From contig JAKJHU010000184.1 of the NCBI GenBank assembly GCA_022316685.1, positions 1-64,000 on the forward strand: a DNA stretch of 64,000 bases. The letters run 5' to 3'. Positions 48,101 through 60,175 of the stretch are shown here, one piece after another. The DNA is from Progne subis subis. Its lineage: Eukaryota > Chordata > Aves > Passeriformes > Hirundinidae. Numbering within the stretch: position 1 is the stretch's first letter; each line of letters opens with the position of its first letter. The notes beneath the pieces are model-generated. The model searched no databases and was not told the DNA's origin. It worked only from the letters and a program-made list of their open reading frames with translations. Made by a program: the position numbers and the translations under genes.

Positions 48101-50250
48101 GGTTTGGTGTGACTTTTGTTGTATTTGTGAAAGCAGCTTTTCCAGACTTGCTGCCTGTGTGAGAAAGAATAAGCCTGCTTACCTCCTAAAATGCTTTTCA
48201 GACCACTCTGTGTAGCACCCAGTATTGCTTTACACAGGATAAAGATAAAAATAGAGTTAAATGGTTCCTCTTAGCTACTTTATTCCTATATTGAATTATA
48301 TCCGAGAGATACCGTTTTTTTTAAGCTGCTGCCTATCATTACAGTGATTCAGCCTGTTGCATTGATGGCACTGAGTGTAAGTTTCTCCTACAGCATTTCT
48401 TAGCATGACAGGCTTGATTTTGATTCCTTAGGCTCCTTAAATCTTATTTTAAAGCAGGTTTCTGCTTCATGCCTGTAACATGCAGACTATAAATCTGTTG
48501 AATGGCCTCACTGTCTGGATGTGCCACTTCCTATTTATTTTTCTCTCCTTCTGTAATAGTATCTTTCATATTTTTCTTTATATCCCCTTCAAAAGCGCAA
48601 GAGACAAAGGATGCCTTTTTCACTAAAAAACCCCAATTAAAATATGACCTAATGATTAGTTACTTGCAATCAGATTTTTATGACGCGTAGCTATAGTCAC
48701 TACTTAATTAGAAAGAGTACAACTTTAAATACTGAGTTAGAAAACCCAGCTGGTGTTTACAGAATGAGCTGATCATTAACCCCGGCTCTGGGGATGTCAC
48801 CCCGTGTCCCAGTATGCCCGTTGCACCAGACTGGTCTGTACTGGGCAAGCAGTGCTCCGCTTTTCTGTCCATGGCATGGCAAGCTGTGGAAGTGGGGCCA
48901 GGAGCCTGGGCACTGACAAACGGGGCGGATGTTCTGTGAGCAGCTGTGTCACAGAACAGCAGATCGTGGAAGGTCTTGCTTTGTGTCAGAGTGAAGTGGG
49001 TGGTGTGTTCTGTCTGTCCTCTGTCTGTTTGTGGGGCCTGTGCTTGTCACCCTGCTTTGGTTACCTGGGGTCCTGCTTGCAGCTCTTGAGCAATGTGTGA
49101 TTACAGAAGAAAACCCTGAAACTGTCTTTTTTTGACATGGCCTTGGTGAAAGAAAGACAGGAAACAACACTGTTGTCATCTTCCTATATTTTTATTGTGG
49201 TTATTTTGCTTTGGGCATGGCAGGATGGGGCTGGTGCATCCAGAGGAGGGCTGTCAGCCAGAGGAGCTGTTCCAGTGAAGTAATGTGTCCTCTCGTATGC
49301 TGTGAACCCAATATCCTCCCCAAAATACTTTCTCTGTGTTGGTTAATTCCTCGGCTGGGAAAGCATGAGCTGCAAAATGCTTGTTTGGAGGGTGTCTCAC
49401 AGCAGAGGATGCATCTGAAAGTAGGTCTCAACTAGACCCGTGTGAATTAGCAGCGTCTTCTGAAGAGATTGAGGACTGTGGTTTCCTGGAGAGACAGAAA
49501 GAGAGATGGATTTGAGTGTTTGCAAGGCTGGAGGAGACCTTTAGGCATCTCATGCAGGGCCATGAAGTGTCTCGGCCAGTCCCCTGCCGCCTGAGCACCC
49601 TCTTTGTCCCCAGCACCCCGGAGCCGCGCTCCCGCAGGGATGGACGTGCCCTGTCCTCTCACGGAGCGCCGGCACTGGTGGGGTTGGAGCACATCCCACT
49701 GCCTGCCCTGGAGCCAGGGCACCCGCTGGAGCTGCAGTATGCTAAAACCACGCAGCTGGCCAGCTCACCAGCTCTGGCCACCTCCCCTGGCTCTGGCCAG
49801 GCTGTGCCCGGCGCTGGCCGGCTCAGGGCACGTCCTGCCGCCGCTCCCCAGCCCGGCTGGGCCCCACAACAAGAACCCCGAGCCCCACTGGCCGGGACCG
49901 CTTGTTCTGGGTGTTGGTGCCTGTGCCTTGAGCAGAGCTCCCAACCCTTCGTGCTCTGGCACCTGCACGGGCTGCGCTTGGCTGCCGGGTTCAGTGCCAG
50001 GCACAGGGAGGGATCGGCGGGGACACCCTGGGTCCCCTCAGCCCTGTCTCCTCATCCCTGTCCCTCATCCCTGTCCCTCATCCCTGTCCCTCATCTCTGT
50101 CCCTCATCCCGTCCCCTCGGCCCGGTGCCCAGCAGGCGTGGCAGGGCAGGGCGCTCCCCGGCACCTGGCTGTCTGTGGGCAGGTTTATGACACGATGACC
50201 CTGGTAGGTGCCGGAGAGGCTTCGGGGCGCTCCCGCTTTGCCCTCCTTCC
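45132..50250. other. Intergenic, no gene recognised
   Basis: A large, partly AT-rich gene desert between SUCNR1 and the next CpG island. No coding exon, RNA gene or mobile element is recognised by eye. Confidence 0.5.
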
Positions 50251-50251
50251 A

Positions 50252-50995
50252 TGCCCCTGTCACTGTCCCTGTCACTGTCCCTGTCACTGCCCCTGTCACT
50301 GTCCCTGTCACTGCCCCTGTCACTGTCCCTGTCACTGTCCCTGTCACTGCCCCGTCACTGCCCCTGTCACTGTCCCTGTCACTGTCCCTGTCACTGTCCC
50401 TGTCACTGTCCCTGTCACTGCCCCGTCACTGTCCCTGTCACTGCCCCTGTCACTGTCCCTGTCACTGTCCCTGTCACTGCCCCGTCACTGCCCCGTCACT
50501 GCCCCGTCACTGTCCCTGTCACTGTCCCTGTCACTGCCCCGTCACTGCCCCTGTCACTGTCCCTGTCACTGTCCCTGTCACTGCCCCGTCACTGTCCCTG
50601 TCACTGTCCCTGTCACTGTCCCTGTCACTGCCCCGTCACTGCCCCTGTCACTGTCCCTGTCACTGTCCCTGTCACTGTCCCTGTCACTGTCCCTGTCACT
50701 GCCCCGTCACTGTCCCTGTCACTGCCCCTGTCACTGTCCCTGTCACTGTCCCTGTCACTGCCCCGTCACTGTCCCCTGTCACTGTCCCTGTCACTGTCCC
50801 TGTCACTCCCCCTGTCACTGTCCCTGGCACTGCCCCTGGCACTACCCCTGGCACTGTCCCTGTCACTGCCCCTGGCACTGCACTTGTCACTGCCCCTGGT
50901 GCTGCCCCTGGCACTGCCCCTGGCACTGTCCCCTGGCACTGTCCCCTGTCACTGTCCCCTGTCCCTGCCCCTGTCACTGCCCCTGGCGCTGCCCC
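50252..50995. repeat. 12-bp minisatellite (tccctgtcactg), about 60 copies
   Basis: Units tccctgtcactg and cccctgtcactg dominate. Scattered 11-bp units (ccccgtcactg) repeatedly shift the frame, and a degenerate right end changes to cccctggcactg. A smaller related run (tccctcatccctg) lies at 50049-50110. Open frames of up to 516 codons on plus come from this array. Confidence 0.95.
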
Positions 50996-51210
50996 TCGGG
51001 AGGGCTGGAGCAGCATTTCCCCCCTGCTGGAGCTGCTGGAAGGGGTGTGACGCTCACTCCGGGGTGCCGACATGCATCGGGTGCTGTCAGGCGGTGTCGG
51101 GCTGGAGCCGGGCCCTGCTGGGGCCAGTGCTTGCTGAAACATGGAAAAATGTAACATCCTTGTTATTTGGCTAAAAATGTGGGGGTCAGTAAGTCACGTC
51201 TGCCTCACTC

Positions 51211-51236
51211 CATACACTGAAATATTTCAGTGTATG
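51211..51236. repeat. Perfect 26-bp palindrome
   Basis: The 13 bases catacactgaaat are followed immediately by their exact reverse complement, giving a spacerless perfect inverted repeat. Confidence 0.97.
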
Positions 51237-54040
51237 CGTAGGCCGAGTAGCCACAACCCTCCACGGTCACACAGAAATGAAACCAGAGTTTGAAAGGCAG
51301 TTTTGATGTCGTTCCTTGGCAGGAGGGGGCTGTTGCTCCCTGTCACTGCCTGCCGGTCTGTGGCAATGCTGGAGCGTGGCTGGGTCATACAGCGTGGGGC
51401 TGCATGTGCATTGTTGTTGTCCTTTAGAAACATTACCTCTGTGTCTGGCACTGCTGTGTTCTGTGCGAAGGCAGACTCACCTTGTGCTTCCACTTGCGCC
51501 CCTCGGCAGCTTCACAGCAGAATACTTTTAAACGTGGCTCTTTTGGGTCACAGATGCACAAATCCTCCGGAAGCAACAGGGATACTCTGGTAAAACTCCA
51601 CAGCTCTCACCAGAGCAGCGTTTCCTGCTCAGCAGCAGCCTTGCTTTCAGTTAAATATGGAGAGTAGCTAATAAGTAGTTGGCTGTGTTTTTTTCCGTGA
51701 AGAATTTCTCTGTTTCTAAATGTGGCTGCGAAGCATTGACGCCTCTGGCACCGCGGGGACACACAGTGCCCCCCCCAGCTGGGCAGTTCGGGTTTGAAAT
51801 GGTAGATTTGGAGACGGGATCACGGTGCCTGAAGTGCTGGCTGTCCAAGGCGTTTGGAGACGCCGCCTGTGTGCTGAGGGCGGCAGGAGATGTGGGTGCA
51901 GCACCCAGCTCTTCCCGCTCTCCTCTGGGAGCTGCTGGTAGCACACGGAATGTGCCTCAGCATCACAGGTACGGCGTACCGGCCAGCTTCAGAGCCAGGG
52001 GAGCCTCACCCAGAGGATGGGTGAGAGAAATGAGGAACACTTCCAGGAGTTAATGTTTGATTTGGCTGCGTCGTGCGGGCAGGAATGTGCCACTGCTCTG
52101 CAAGGGAGGCTGTGAAAGGCAGGGAAGGAGGGGAGTTCCTCTGGCTCTTTGCCAGGCACTGGGATGATAGCATGTAGGATTGAAAAAGAAAATGAAATGA
52201 AGTCCTAGGCCTGAAAATCTGAAAACTTCTTAAAACTATCTTTTCTTTTATACCTGGATACATTTAGTAAAGAAGAAAAAGAGGAAGAAAAAACAAAGAA
52301 CACAGCAGGAAGGCCTTTAGTAGAATCACTTGTTTGGGATCCACCGTTTGAAAGGGAAAAAATGCCAAACAAAGCAAATAAGTGTCTGTTGTTTTACCTG
52401 GTGCACTTTGCATTTACATATGAATTTCACTTTGGGGAATTACATGTTTTATTTTTCAAGCTAAGCCCCTCCTCCTTTATGGCTGGACTCAAACAATCCC
52501 GTATGGGATGGAGCTCAGGGAAGCTGAGATGCTCTCACTCCTGCCCAGTTCCAGCCAGGCCAGTGTGCCCATGGCACAGGTCTGCCTTGGTTACACAGCT
52601 CCTCACAGAAAATACAAAAGCTGCCTGACAGCACAAGAAGGTACAACAGGGTCAGTTTATTTTTATTTCACACTGGGGTTTAATATAAAAACATGAGGAT
52701 CCTGCTCCTGGTTCCCATATCAGGGAAGAGACCTTTGTTTGCAATCTGGATCTGTTTGACACAATATCCAGCAGGAAGGCAAAGCTGTTATCTCCAACGC
52801 TGGGATGAAAATGAGGAGTGAGGACTCTTTATCACCTAATGAGGGAGAGACGAGATTGTCCATATGTTTCCCGCACTTCCTCTGATTCAGATAATCTTTT
52901 ACAGATTAACCAGAGGCTCCTCATTCTTTGCAAACAAAACAAAATGCTCCTGCCCCTGAAAACTTTTACAGTCATTATTTTTCAAAACAATGATGTGACC
53001 AAAAACTTGAAAAAATAATAAGGATGGAGTTGGGTGATGGGTCAGACACTGCCAGCTTTAATGAGAAAGAATTAAAGCTACTGAAATGTTGGGAACAGAG
53101 ACCCCTTCAGTAGCACCATGACATGGGCTGGCCTTGCTGCCTTTCTGAAGGAACTTATTATTTTAATAATTGCAGCCTAAGAAAAACCTCAGGCTTTGGA
53201 CTCTTCAGGAATAATAACAAAGAAAAGGAAAAAAGCTGGGCAGCGCTGTCGTCTGTCCCACCACCACTGCTCACCCTGCGCAGTCTGGGGCTGAGGACAC
53301 ATTTTAGCTCAGTTCAGAACCAGTGCCACAAAGCAAACCATGGCCTGAGTGACAACGTGCCAAAAGGTGTGTCTGTGAGCAGTTTCACTCATTCACCAGA
53401 GCATGAAGACTCCCTCTGCTGCATGTCTGATGCCGCAGGGAGGCAGATGGGCCCTGCTCTCTGATCATGGCCCAGGTGATCATGTCAGATTAAGTGGGGT
53501 GTTTGCTAGCACTCTGTGCCCAGCAGTGCCACAGCTGTACCAAGAGAAAGGAGGAAATCTGTCATTTCAGCCACGATTTTCAGACTAGACCAGGGCCCCT
53601 CTCCATGGAGGCCTCTTTTCTGATGGAGGCCTTGAGGATTTCCCACCCATGGGAAATTTTATCTGTTGTATCTCTCTGGGTGAGATTTCTGAGCACCTTT
53701 CACCCTCATCGGGGATTTTACTCTGACCAGGCTGCTGAGCCTCTGGAAAGCCCAGAGAAGGAACCAGGGTGCCTGTGCTCTGCTTGGAAAAAGGCTTCAG
53801 GATGGAAAGAGATCCCTAGTCCAGAGCATCCTTACCCCTGCCAAAACACACAAAATTCTGTAATAGGAATGGATATTTCTCAGGTGACTATTCCAAATCC
53901 TAGTAAAATCAAATCAGTGTATCATTTACTCTCTGTAATTGACTTTATTATTTATGGTGATTGAAACCAGGACTCAGGATTTGTCTTTCTCACCACGGGG
54001 CAGTTCTTCGGCAGGCCTCAGCAAGGAAGCCGTGCAGACA
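51237..54040. other. Intergenic, no gene recognised
   Basis: Nothing with recognisable coding or repeat identity. Confidence 0.5.
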
Positions 54041-55410
54041 CGGAGACACGCTCCCTCTGTCCCTCCGTCCCTCCCTCCTTCCCTCCCTCTGCTGCCGGCG
54101 CTCTGGCCGAGCCGGGGCTGTGCCAGGCCAGGACTGCTCCATGGCACCAGCTCGGCTCAGGGACTCATGGAAAGCTGTTCCCTAAAGCCCTGCAATACCC
54201 CTAGGGTGGGATGGCGAATCCGGCAGCGCTCCAGTGCAGGGCAGGAGCAGAGGGGAACACCGGTGGAGGAGCGGAAAGAAACGTCAGGAAATCCTGCGCA
54301 CGGCCGTGCTGGCTGCAGCGTCCCTCGGCAGCGCTCCCAGGCTGCACCTCCATCTGCAGCTCCAGCTGCACCTGCAGCACGGCCCGAGCTCGGGCAGCGC
54401 AGGGCCCGGGCCCCGCAGAGGCTGCTCCGCTGCCGGCACGGGGGCTGTGGGTACCGGCCCTCCTGTCCAGCTGCTGGCACAGCTGGCACAGCCGAGCGGG
54501 GCCACACGGCCTTTCCGGGGCTGCCCGCGCTGCGCTCTCCTGCCGTGCCCAGCACGGGCGCTGCCCGGCGGGAGCCTCTGCGCGGCTTTACCAAAGCGGC
54601 ACGGCCAGCGAAGATGGGGAGTTCTCCCCCTGGCCTGAGCGAGGGGCATTTCCAGCTGGCTCTGAGCGCAGCAGAGCTCTGGGCGGAAGGGCTGCTGGAA
54701 GCCTGGCGATGGTGGTAACCCCAGCAGAAATAGCAAAAACGTGCTAAAAGGCGGCGGCTGGCGGGGCCAGGCACGCTGCGGTGCGGGCGGCAGCGCGCCG
54801 GCCGGGCTGCCGTTATCTGCGGCTCGCAGCAGGAAGGAGTCCCGGGCACCGCCCCGGGCATTGCCCCATTTCCAGGCACCGATGGCCCATGTCAGCGGCC
54901 CAAGCCCGTTTCCCCCACCAGCTGCCAGCGGGCAGATTAATGGGTCACAGGGAGAGTCTGCAAGCGGCGCGCCTCAAACCGCGTGTCCGAGTCCCCGAGG
55001 CGAGCTCCCCGGCAGCGAGCTGCGCTGCGGCCGCCGTGCAAAGCACTTCCTCTGCCATGTCCTTTTTTTACTAGCAGAAAGTAAGTTTTGCTTCCTTTAG
55101 AAAACATCTATGCAAAGCCCAGCCCGTGGCCGTGGTTACCGCTGCACGTAGGGCTCGCTTCAATCCCCCGGCCCCGTAGGTTTGGCAAGTGTCAGTCATC
55201 CCTGGCCGGTCACGCTCCCCCTCCACGGTGCTGCGGTCACAGAGAGCAGCACGCTGCAATTGGCCCCGTGGCAGCGGGGAGGCGGTGGCTGTGCCAGCAG
55301 CGCCCCGAGCACCCGCGGGAGCCCCGAGTGGGACCGAGCCTCTGGCCCCAGCGCGGGGCTCCGGCAGCCCGCAGCGCGCAGCAGGACGGCGGTGACCCAC
55401 GGTGAGTCCT
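54041..55410. promoter_or_regulatory. CpG-rich region with a splice-donor-like site
   Basis: CpG density is raised from about 54050 to 55400, strongest at 54290-54620, 54760-55040 and 55200-55400. A good donor sequence (cccacg|GTGAGTCC, GT at 55402) closes the island on the plus strand. This fits an alternative 5' noncoding exon for the gene to the right, or a lncRNA promoter. Long open frames (up to 259 codons) show no domain. Confidence 0.4.
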
Positions 55411-55468
55411 TGGCAAAGCTGGACGGGTTGATTGTCGTCTTTCGCTGTGCTGCTTTCGCATACGCGTC

Positions 55469-55488
55469 TCGCTATCTCGAGTTAGCGA
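55469..55488. repeat. Near-perfect 20-bp palindrome
   Basis: TCGCTATCTCGAGTTAGCGA matches its own complement at 18 of 20 positions, centred on CTCGAG. It lies just after the donor-like site at 55402 and is a candidate dimeric-factor site or hairpin. Confidence 0.75.
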
Positions 55489-55531
55489 AGACCCGAACGA
55501 TTTATTAGAGAAATGAATGCTAAATGCAAGA

Positions 55532-55556
55532 TTTTTTTTTTTTTTTTTTTTTTTTT
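55532..55556. repeat. T25 homopolymer flanked by TGCAAG repeats
   Basis: Twenty-five consecutive T, preceded at 55525-55530 by TGCAAG and closed at 55556-55561 by the same hexamer. Confidence 0.9.
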
Positions 55557-55561
55557 GCAAG

Positions 55562-58500
55562 GCGTGAGTAGCTAAACTCCCTGGTTCTGAAGAGCATTAA
55601 AAGTCGCAGTCAGACCCACCACAGACCCTCTGTGGTGCGTGCTGGCGGTCCACGTGGTGTGGAGCTGCACCCTGAGTGAGCAGCAGCCAGCTCCGGCGCG
55701 GGAGCCACTGCCATGGCGCTGCCGGGTGCATCTGCTCTTTCCTTCTGCTTTTAGCAGTTTGATCCATCCATCGACTGCGGTGCTTGCTGTCTCGGGAAAG
55801 TTGAGAGAGAGGTTTTCACATGCTTCCAGGAGCCCTGTGAGCTGGTTTAACACCTGTTTGTGTTCCGGCGGGAGAGAGGAGACAGGGCTGGCGAGGCACT
55901 CCCGCCATGGCCACGCTCCACTTTGGGTGCATTTCCCGGTGGGGCCGAGTGCTGCTCCTCCGCAGGGTCCTGCCAGCCCTGGGCGAGGCAGGTGCGTGTC
56001 CATCCTTGGAGCATCGCTCCTTGGCCCTGCTCTGGCACTCCGGGGTCTGCTGGTTAAACACATGGGAGATTAAAGTGACATTAATCCTCTGGGAGCGACC
56101 CTCATCTTCCTGCAGTGAAATCTGCTGCTGTTGGCGAACGTCCCGCCAGTTTTGCGTTGGATCGCACTCAGCAGCCACCGGGCTGAGCACCCACACTGCT
56201 CCCCTGGCGCTGAGGGAGAGACCAGGCACGGCTGGAGGGGCTCCAGCAGGAGCCCCAGAGAAGGAAAGAAATCGCCTTTGCAGAAAGTGCAAAAGCTGTC
56301 ATGTGTGTCACGATTATTTGCTGGGAATTGCACTGTGGATTTTGCTCATGTGCTTGTAGACTGGGAGACGTTATAAGTATTTTTTTGCTTTCAACAAAAG
56401 TCCTATCACATAGTAGTTGCAGGAGGCTTTAAAATAAAAGGACAAAATGGTGTAAGGGCTGGGTCATAAATTTGTGTGTTGTATTTACAGAAATGCACAT
56501 GCAGGTGAGATCGTTAAAACAGAAATGTTTTAATGTTCCCGGCCTGGCGGATGGCTGCGTGGGCCGTGCAGCAGCCGCAGGAGCGGGTTCCGGAAGATCA
56601 GGGAGGCAGCAGGGCCTTCTGTGGTGGCAGCACTGGAGCTTGTGTCAGACCTTTTTGGGGAACTTGAGCTTCACCAGTGTTGCACAAATAAGGGCATCAG
56701 GAAGCAAACGGCTTCTCCAGGGTTGCAGTCGTGTTCAGTCTGGGTTTGAAGCAACTCGTGTGTCTGCCTTTAATAAAGGCTCAAGGAGGGAAGGAAGATC
56801 AGAGTAGAGGTTGATTCAGTGACTGCTGTACTGCAGCTATTTGGTGAGATGAAATGAAGACACAGGACATACTTGGAGCTCTGGTAGAGTTGCAGTGTGG
56901 TTTCTGTCTGTGTGTGAGGCCAGGTACGGAGCCCCCCGTGGCCCTCATGGGTGAGAGCCCTGCAGTGAGGAAGCATTTTTGTTCTGCTCGAGGTGCAGCT
57001 GTGAAGAGGATGCCCACAGCCACCCTGTCAGGGGTGACCACTGGCTCTGCTGCCTGCGGACTCAGAGGGAAGGGCAGGAACCTTGGCACCATTTTTCATA
57101 GATCAGCCTCTCCCCTCAACGGCACCAGGGCTGCACTGACTCAGCCAGGAGGAGCTCCTTTTTCTTGCTCCAGTTGCAATAGCACATAGGGACTCTAAAA
57201 CACACAAAAATAAACCTCTCAAAAACCTCTCAGCACACAATGTTTCTCTTTGTCCTCGAGTACTGATTTATGTCTTCTGGGCTGAGCGGCACACAGTGCT
57301 GAGTGCGCAATGACATACTTCTTTATCCTTGCTGTAAGACAGTTAGTCAGTTGGAATCCCAGGTGGTGATTGTTGTTGGTATTGCATGATGACCTGGGAG
57401 ACCCCTGGGTCTGAGATTTCTTTACGGTTTCCTCTTTACCCTGCCCTGCCTGGACATTTTGTCATGACAGAGCTTGTGCCTGACATCCGTGCCCTAGGGT
57501 TTGATCCCCTGTAACCCGCATGAATCGATGTGAATGGAACACATTCACTTCACGGGATAGTGAGAAATGCCACCACTGTGCCCAGGACACAGCTCCAGTC
57601 TCCTAGAGCCAAGACACTGTCCTACACCATTCTTTAAGAAGAATTTGGGCAGGGAGGGGTTTGTACAGAAACTTTGTGACTAGAACAAGTGCTTTGAAAA
57701 TGCCCAGAGCGGTGATGTCGGCTCTCAGGGAGGAAATGGCCCACGGAGCTCTTTGTGCTTGAACGGGAACAGGAAGAGCACAAATGGCGCAGTACAGTGT
57801 TCACTCCCAGGGCCGTGCAGCCAGGGCTGCGCTGTCTGAGGGGACAGCTGCACTGCTCCACAGTGAGGCAGGTAAATACAAACTATACATATAAACCAGC
57901 TGTCATGGATTTTGTTCTGATCTGGATTAAACTTCATTGAAACACAAGTGTAAGATCACGGTATTTTTCTGAAAGAAAATGGAATGCTCCCTTGTCCTTT
58001 CAGCATCCAGTTTCTAGGAAGAAGCCATCAGAGCTAACCAGCAGGAATCAGAAAGCTCTCCCAGCCAGTGAGGTGCCTGCACTCCCTCGGGCATGTGGCT
58101 CACCTGGATGCTCCCGAGGCTGGGCAGTTCTGAGAAGGGAGTGCTCACTAAACCCATTGTTTCCAAAGTGCTGCCTGCATTCTGTTGCAGGGGTGATTAG
58201 AGAGCAAGAAAAGCTAATTATATCCCCTCCAGGCTGTGTAATAGAACAAAAAGCCTCATGAAGGAAGGAGTTGGAGTTAGATCTCAAGACCAGGTAACAA
58301 AATCGGTCTCCGAGAGTCAAGTGAGGAACTATTCGTGATTACTTCATCTCACAAAACATAACCTTCTGTTCAAGTGTCCGTGTTAAAAGATGTTTAACAC
58401 TACCTTACACTGGAGATAAACTCTGTCACTTTCCTTGTCTCTTTTCAGTTTATGTCTTTCCTAAACCGTGGTTAGCACCTCAGCGGTTTGACGAACCCTT

Positions 58501-58640
58501 TGCGCACGGCCCTGGGTGCATGTCCTGGGACACACGGATGCACCTCTGGCTAACCTGGACTATTGTGTCTCCTCTTGTGCACTCTGCTGTCAGTGTCGAC
58601 ACCTGCCCTGTGACACGGGGCAGAGCCTCAGTGATGGGCC
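55562..58640. other. Intergenic, no gene recognised
   Basis: No coding exon or repeat family could be assigned. Confidence 0.5.
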
Positions 58641-59522
58641 TGCTGCTCGGGAGGGACAGGGAGCGGAGCGGCCGCTCCTGGCGGTGCCGGGGGAGCCCCG
58701 CTAGCCCCCGCAGCAGCCGGCAGCCCGCGGGCCGGCCTCGCTGGGGCCACGCCGACAAAACCCACGGCTCCGCAAAGGCTTCTCTCGCTAAGATGAAGGG
58801 AGGGCGGGAACCGGGAGGGAAGCGGGGTCCTTCTCCCTGCTTCGGGAAGAAAATCTTTAGAGGATCGCGCGCTCAGGAACGGCCTTAGGAGGGTGCGGAG
58901 GGATCGCACGGGGCGTTGTGCGGACACGGCCGGGCCGCGGGCAGCGCCGCCCGCCCCCAGGCCGCCGCTGCCGTCCCTCCCCCGGCCGGAGGCGGCGGGG
59001 CCGGGCACGTGTGCGGGCCCGGGCTCGGTGACTCATGAGGCGCCGGCCGCTCCGCCGCGGGGAGGATGAGGGAGGGCGGCCCCGGGGGAGGGCAGCCCGC
59101 CGCGCCGCCGCCCCGCTCCGCGCCTTCCCCTCGCTCCCGCGGCGCCCGGAGCGCGGAGGCCGCACCGGGATTAGGTGAGCGCGGCCGGGGCCGGGGCCGG
59201 GGCTGGGGCCGGGCTCCCCGCGGGCGCGGGGCTGCCGGCGGGGCCGGGGCCGGGAGGCGCTTCCGGGCGGGGCGGGGGCGGCGGCGGAAGCGGGGCCGGG
59301 GCCGGCGCGGGGAGCCCGGGCCGCCGCTGCCTCCGCCCGCCGCGCCGGCGGCACCGTCGGCATGAGCCGCTGAGCCGGGCGGGCCGCGCCGGCAGGACCC
59401 GCCGGCAGGCCCGGGGTGAGTGCGCCGGAGAGGCCCGGGCCCGGCGGCGGGGGGAGGCGGGCGGCGGCCCTGCCGGGGCGGCTCCGCGGGGAAGGGTGGG
59501 AGCTCGGCGGGCCGGGGCCGGG

Positions 59523-59695
59523 GCCGGGGGCCGTTCTCCGCCAGGGACCGGGGCCGTTCTCCGCCAGGAATCGGGGCCGTTCTCCACCAGGGATCGGGGC
59601 CGTCTTCCGCCAGGGTCCGGGGCTGTTCTCCGCTAGGGTCCGGGGCCGTTCTCCGCCAGGGATCGGGGCCGTCTTCCGCCAGGGATCGGGTCGCG
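59523..59695. repeat. 23-bp minisatellite in the CpG island, about 7 copies
   Basis: Units of the form ggggccgttctccgccaggg plus a 3-bp tail (acc, atc, tcc) repeat at 23 bp, starting about 110 bp after the second donor-like site. Confidence 0.9.
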
Positions 59696-59812
59696 GCCCG
59701 GCGCGGAGCTCCCCACGCGTGTCCCCGCCAGGAGCCCGGATCCCCCGGCCGCGGGGCCAGCGGCTGTTCCGCCGGGCCGGGGCTCTGCCGCGGGTCGGGG
59801 CGGTCGGGCGGG

Positions 59813-60045
59813 CGGTGGGTGTCGGTGCAGGCCGGCTCCGCGGTGCCGGGCGGTGGGTGTCGGTGCAAGCCGGCTCCGCGGTGCCGGGCGGTGGGTGTCG
59901 GTGCAGGCCGGTTCCGCGGTGCCGGGCGGTGGGTGTCGGTGCAGGCCGGTTCCGCGGTGCCGGGCGGTGGGTGTCGGTGCAGGCCGGTTCCGCGGTGCCG
60001 GGCGGTGGGTGTCGGTGCAGGCCGGTTCCGCGGTGCCGGGCGGTG
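59813..60045. repeat. 38-bp minisatellite in the CpG island, 6 copies
   Basis: Units beginning gtgggtgtcggtgcaggccg repeat every 38 bp at about 59815, 59853, 59891, 59929, 59967 and 60005, almost identical. The array then decays into ggtgcggtgcggcgcggcgc. Confidence 0.92.
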
Positions 60046-60175
60046 CGGTGCGGCGCGGCGCGGCGCAGCACGCGGCGGTGCGGGCGGCATCGCCCTGTGC
60101 GCACTCACCGCACGGCCCGGCCCCGGGAGCTGCCGCGGTGCCGTGACGGAAGGAGAGCGTTTTGTTTTCTTTTTA

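Larger units (their letters stand above)
58641..60175 (+). promoter_or_regulatory. Strong CpG island; probable first noncoding exon/promoter, by synteny of MBNL1
   Basis: This is the densest CpG region of the window. It contains an E-box CACGTG at 59006-59011 and an AP-1-type TGACTCA at 59029-59035. Two good plus-strand donors follow, ATTAG|GTGAGC (GT at 59175) and CCCGGG|GTGAGT (GT at 59416), so one or two 5' noncoding exons reading rightwards are plausible. In human and birds MBNL1 follows SUCNR1 in this orientation and has long GC-rich 5' untranslated exons. No MBNL1 coding sequence (CCCH zinc fingers) is in the window, so the link is positional only. The 415- and 496-codon minus-strand frames are composition artefacts. 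Confidence 0.55.

Noticed and set aside
49604..51154. 516-codon plus-strand frame and companions
   Set aside because: A by-product of the 12-bp minisatellite; Cys/His/Pro or Ser/Leu periodic translations in different frames.
59068..59365. ATG at 59068 as a possible coding start of MBNL1
   Set aside because: The translation is Gly/Pro/Arg-rich with no resemblance to the known MBNL1 N-terminus or its CCCH fingers; more likely 5' untranslated sequence.
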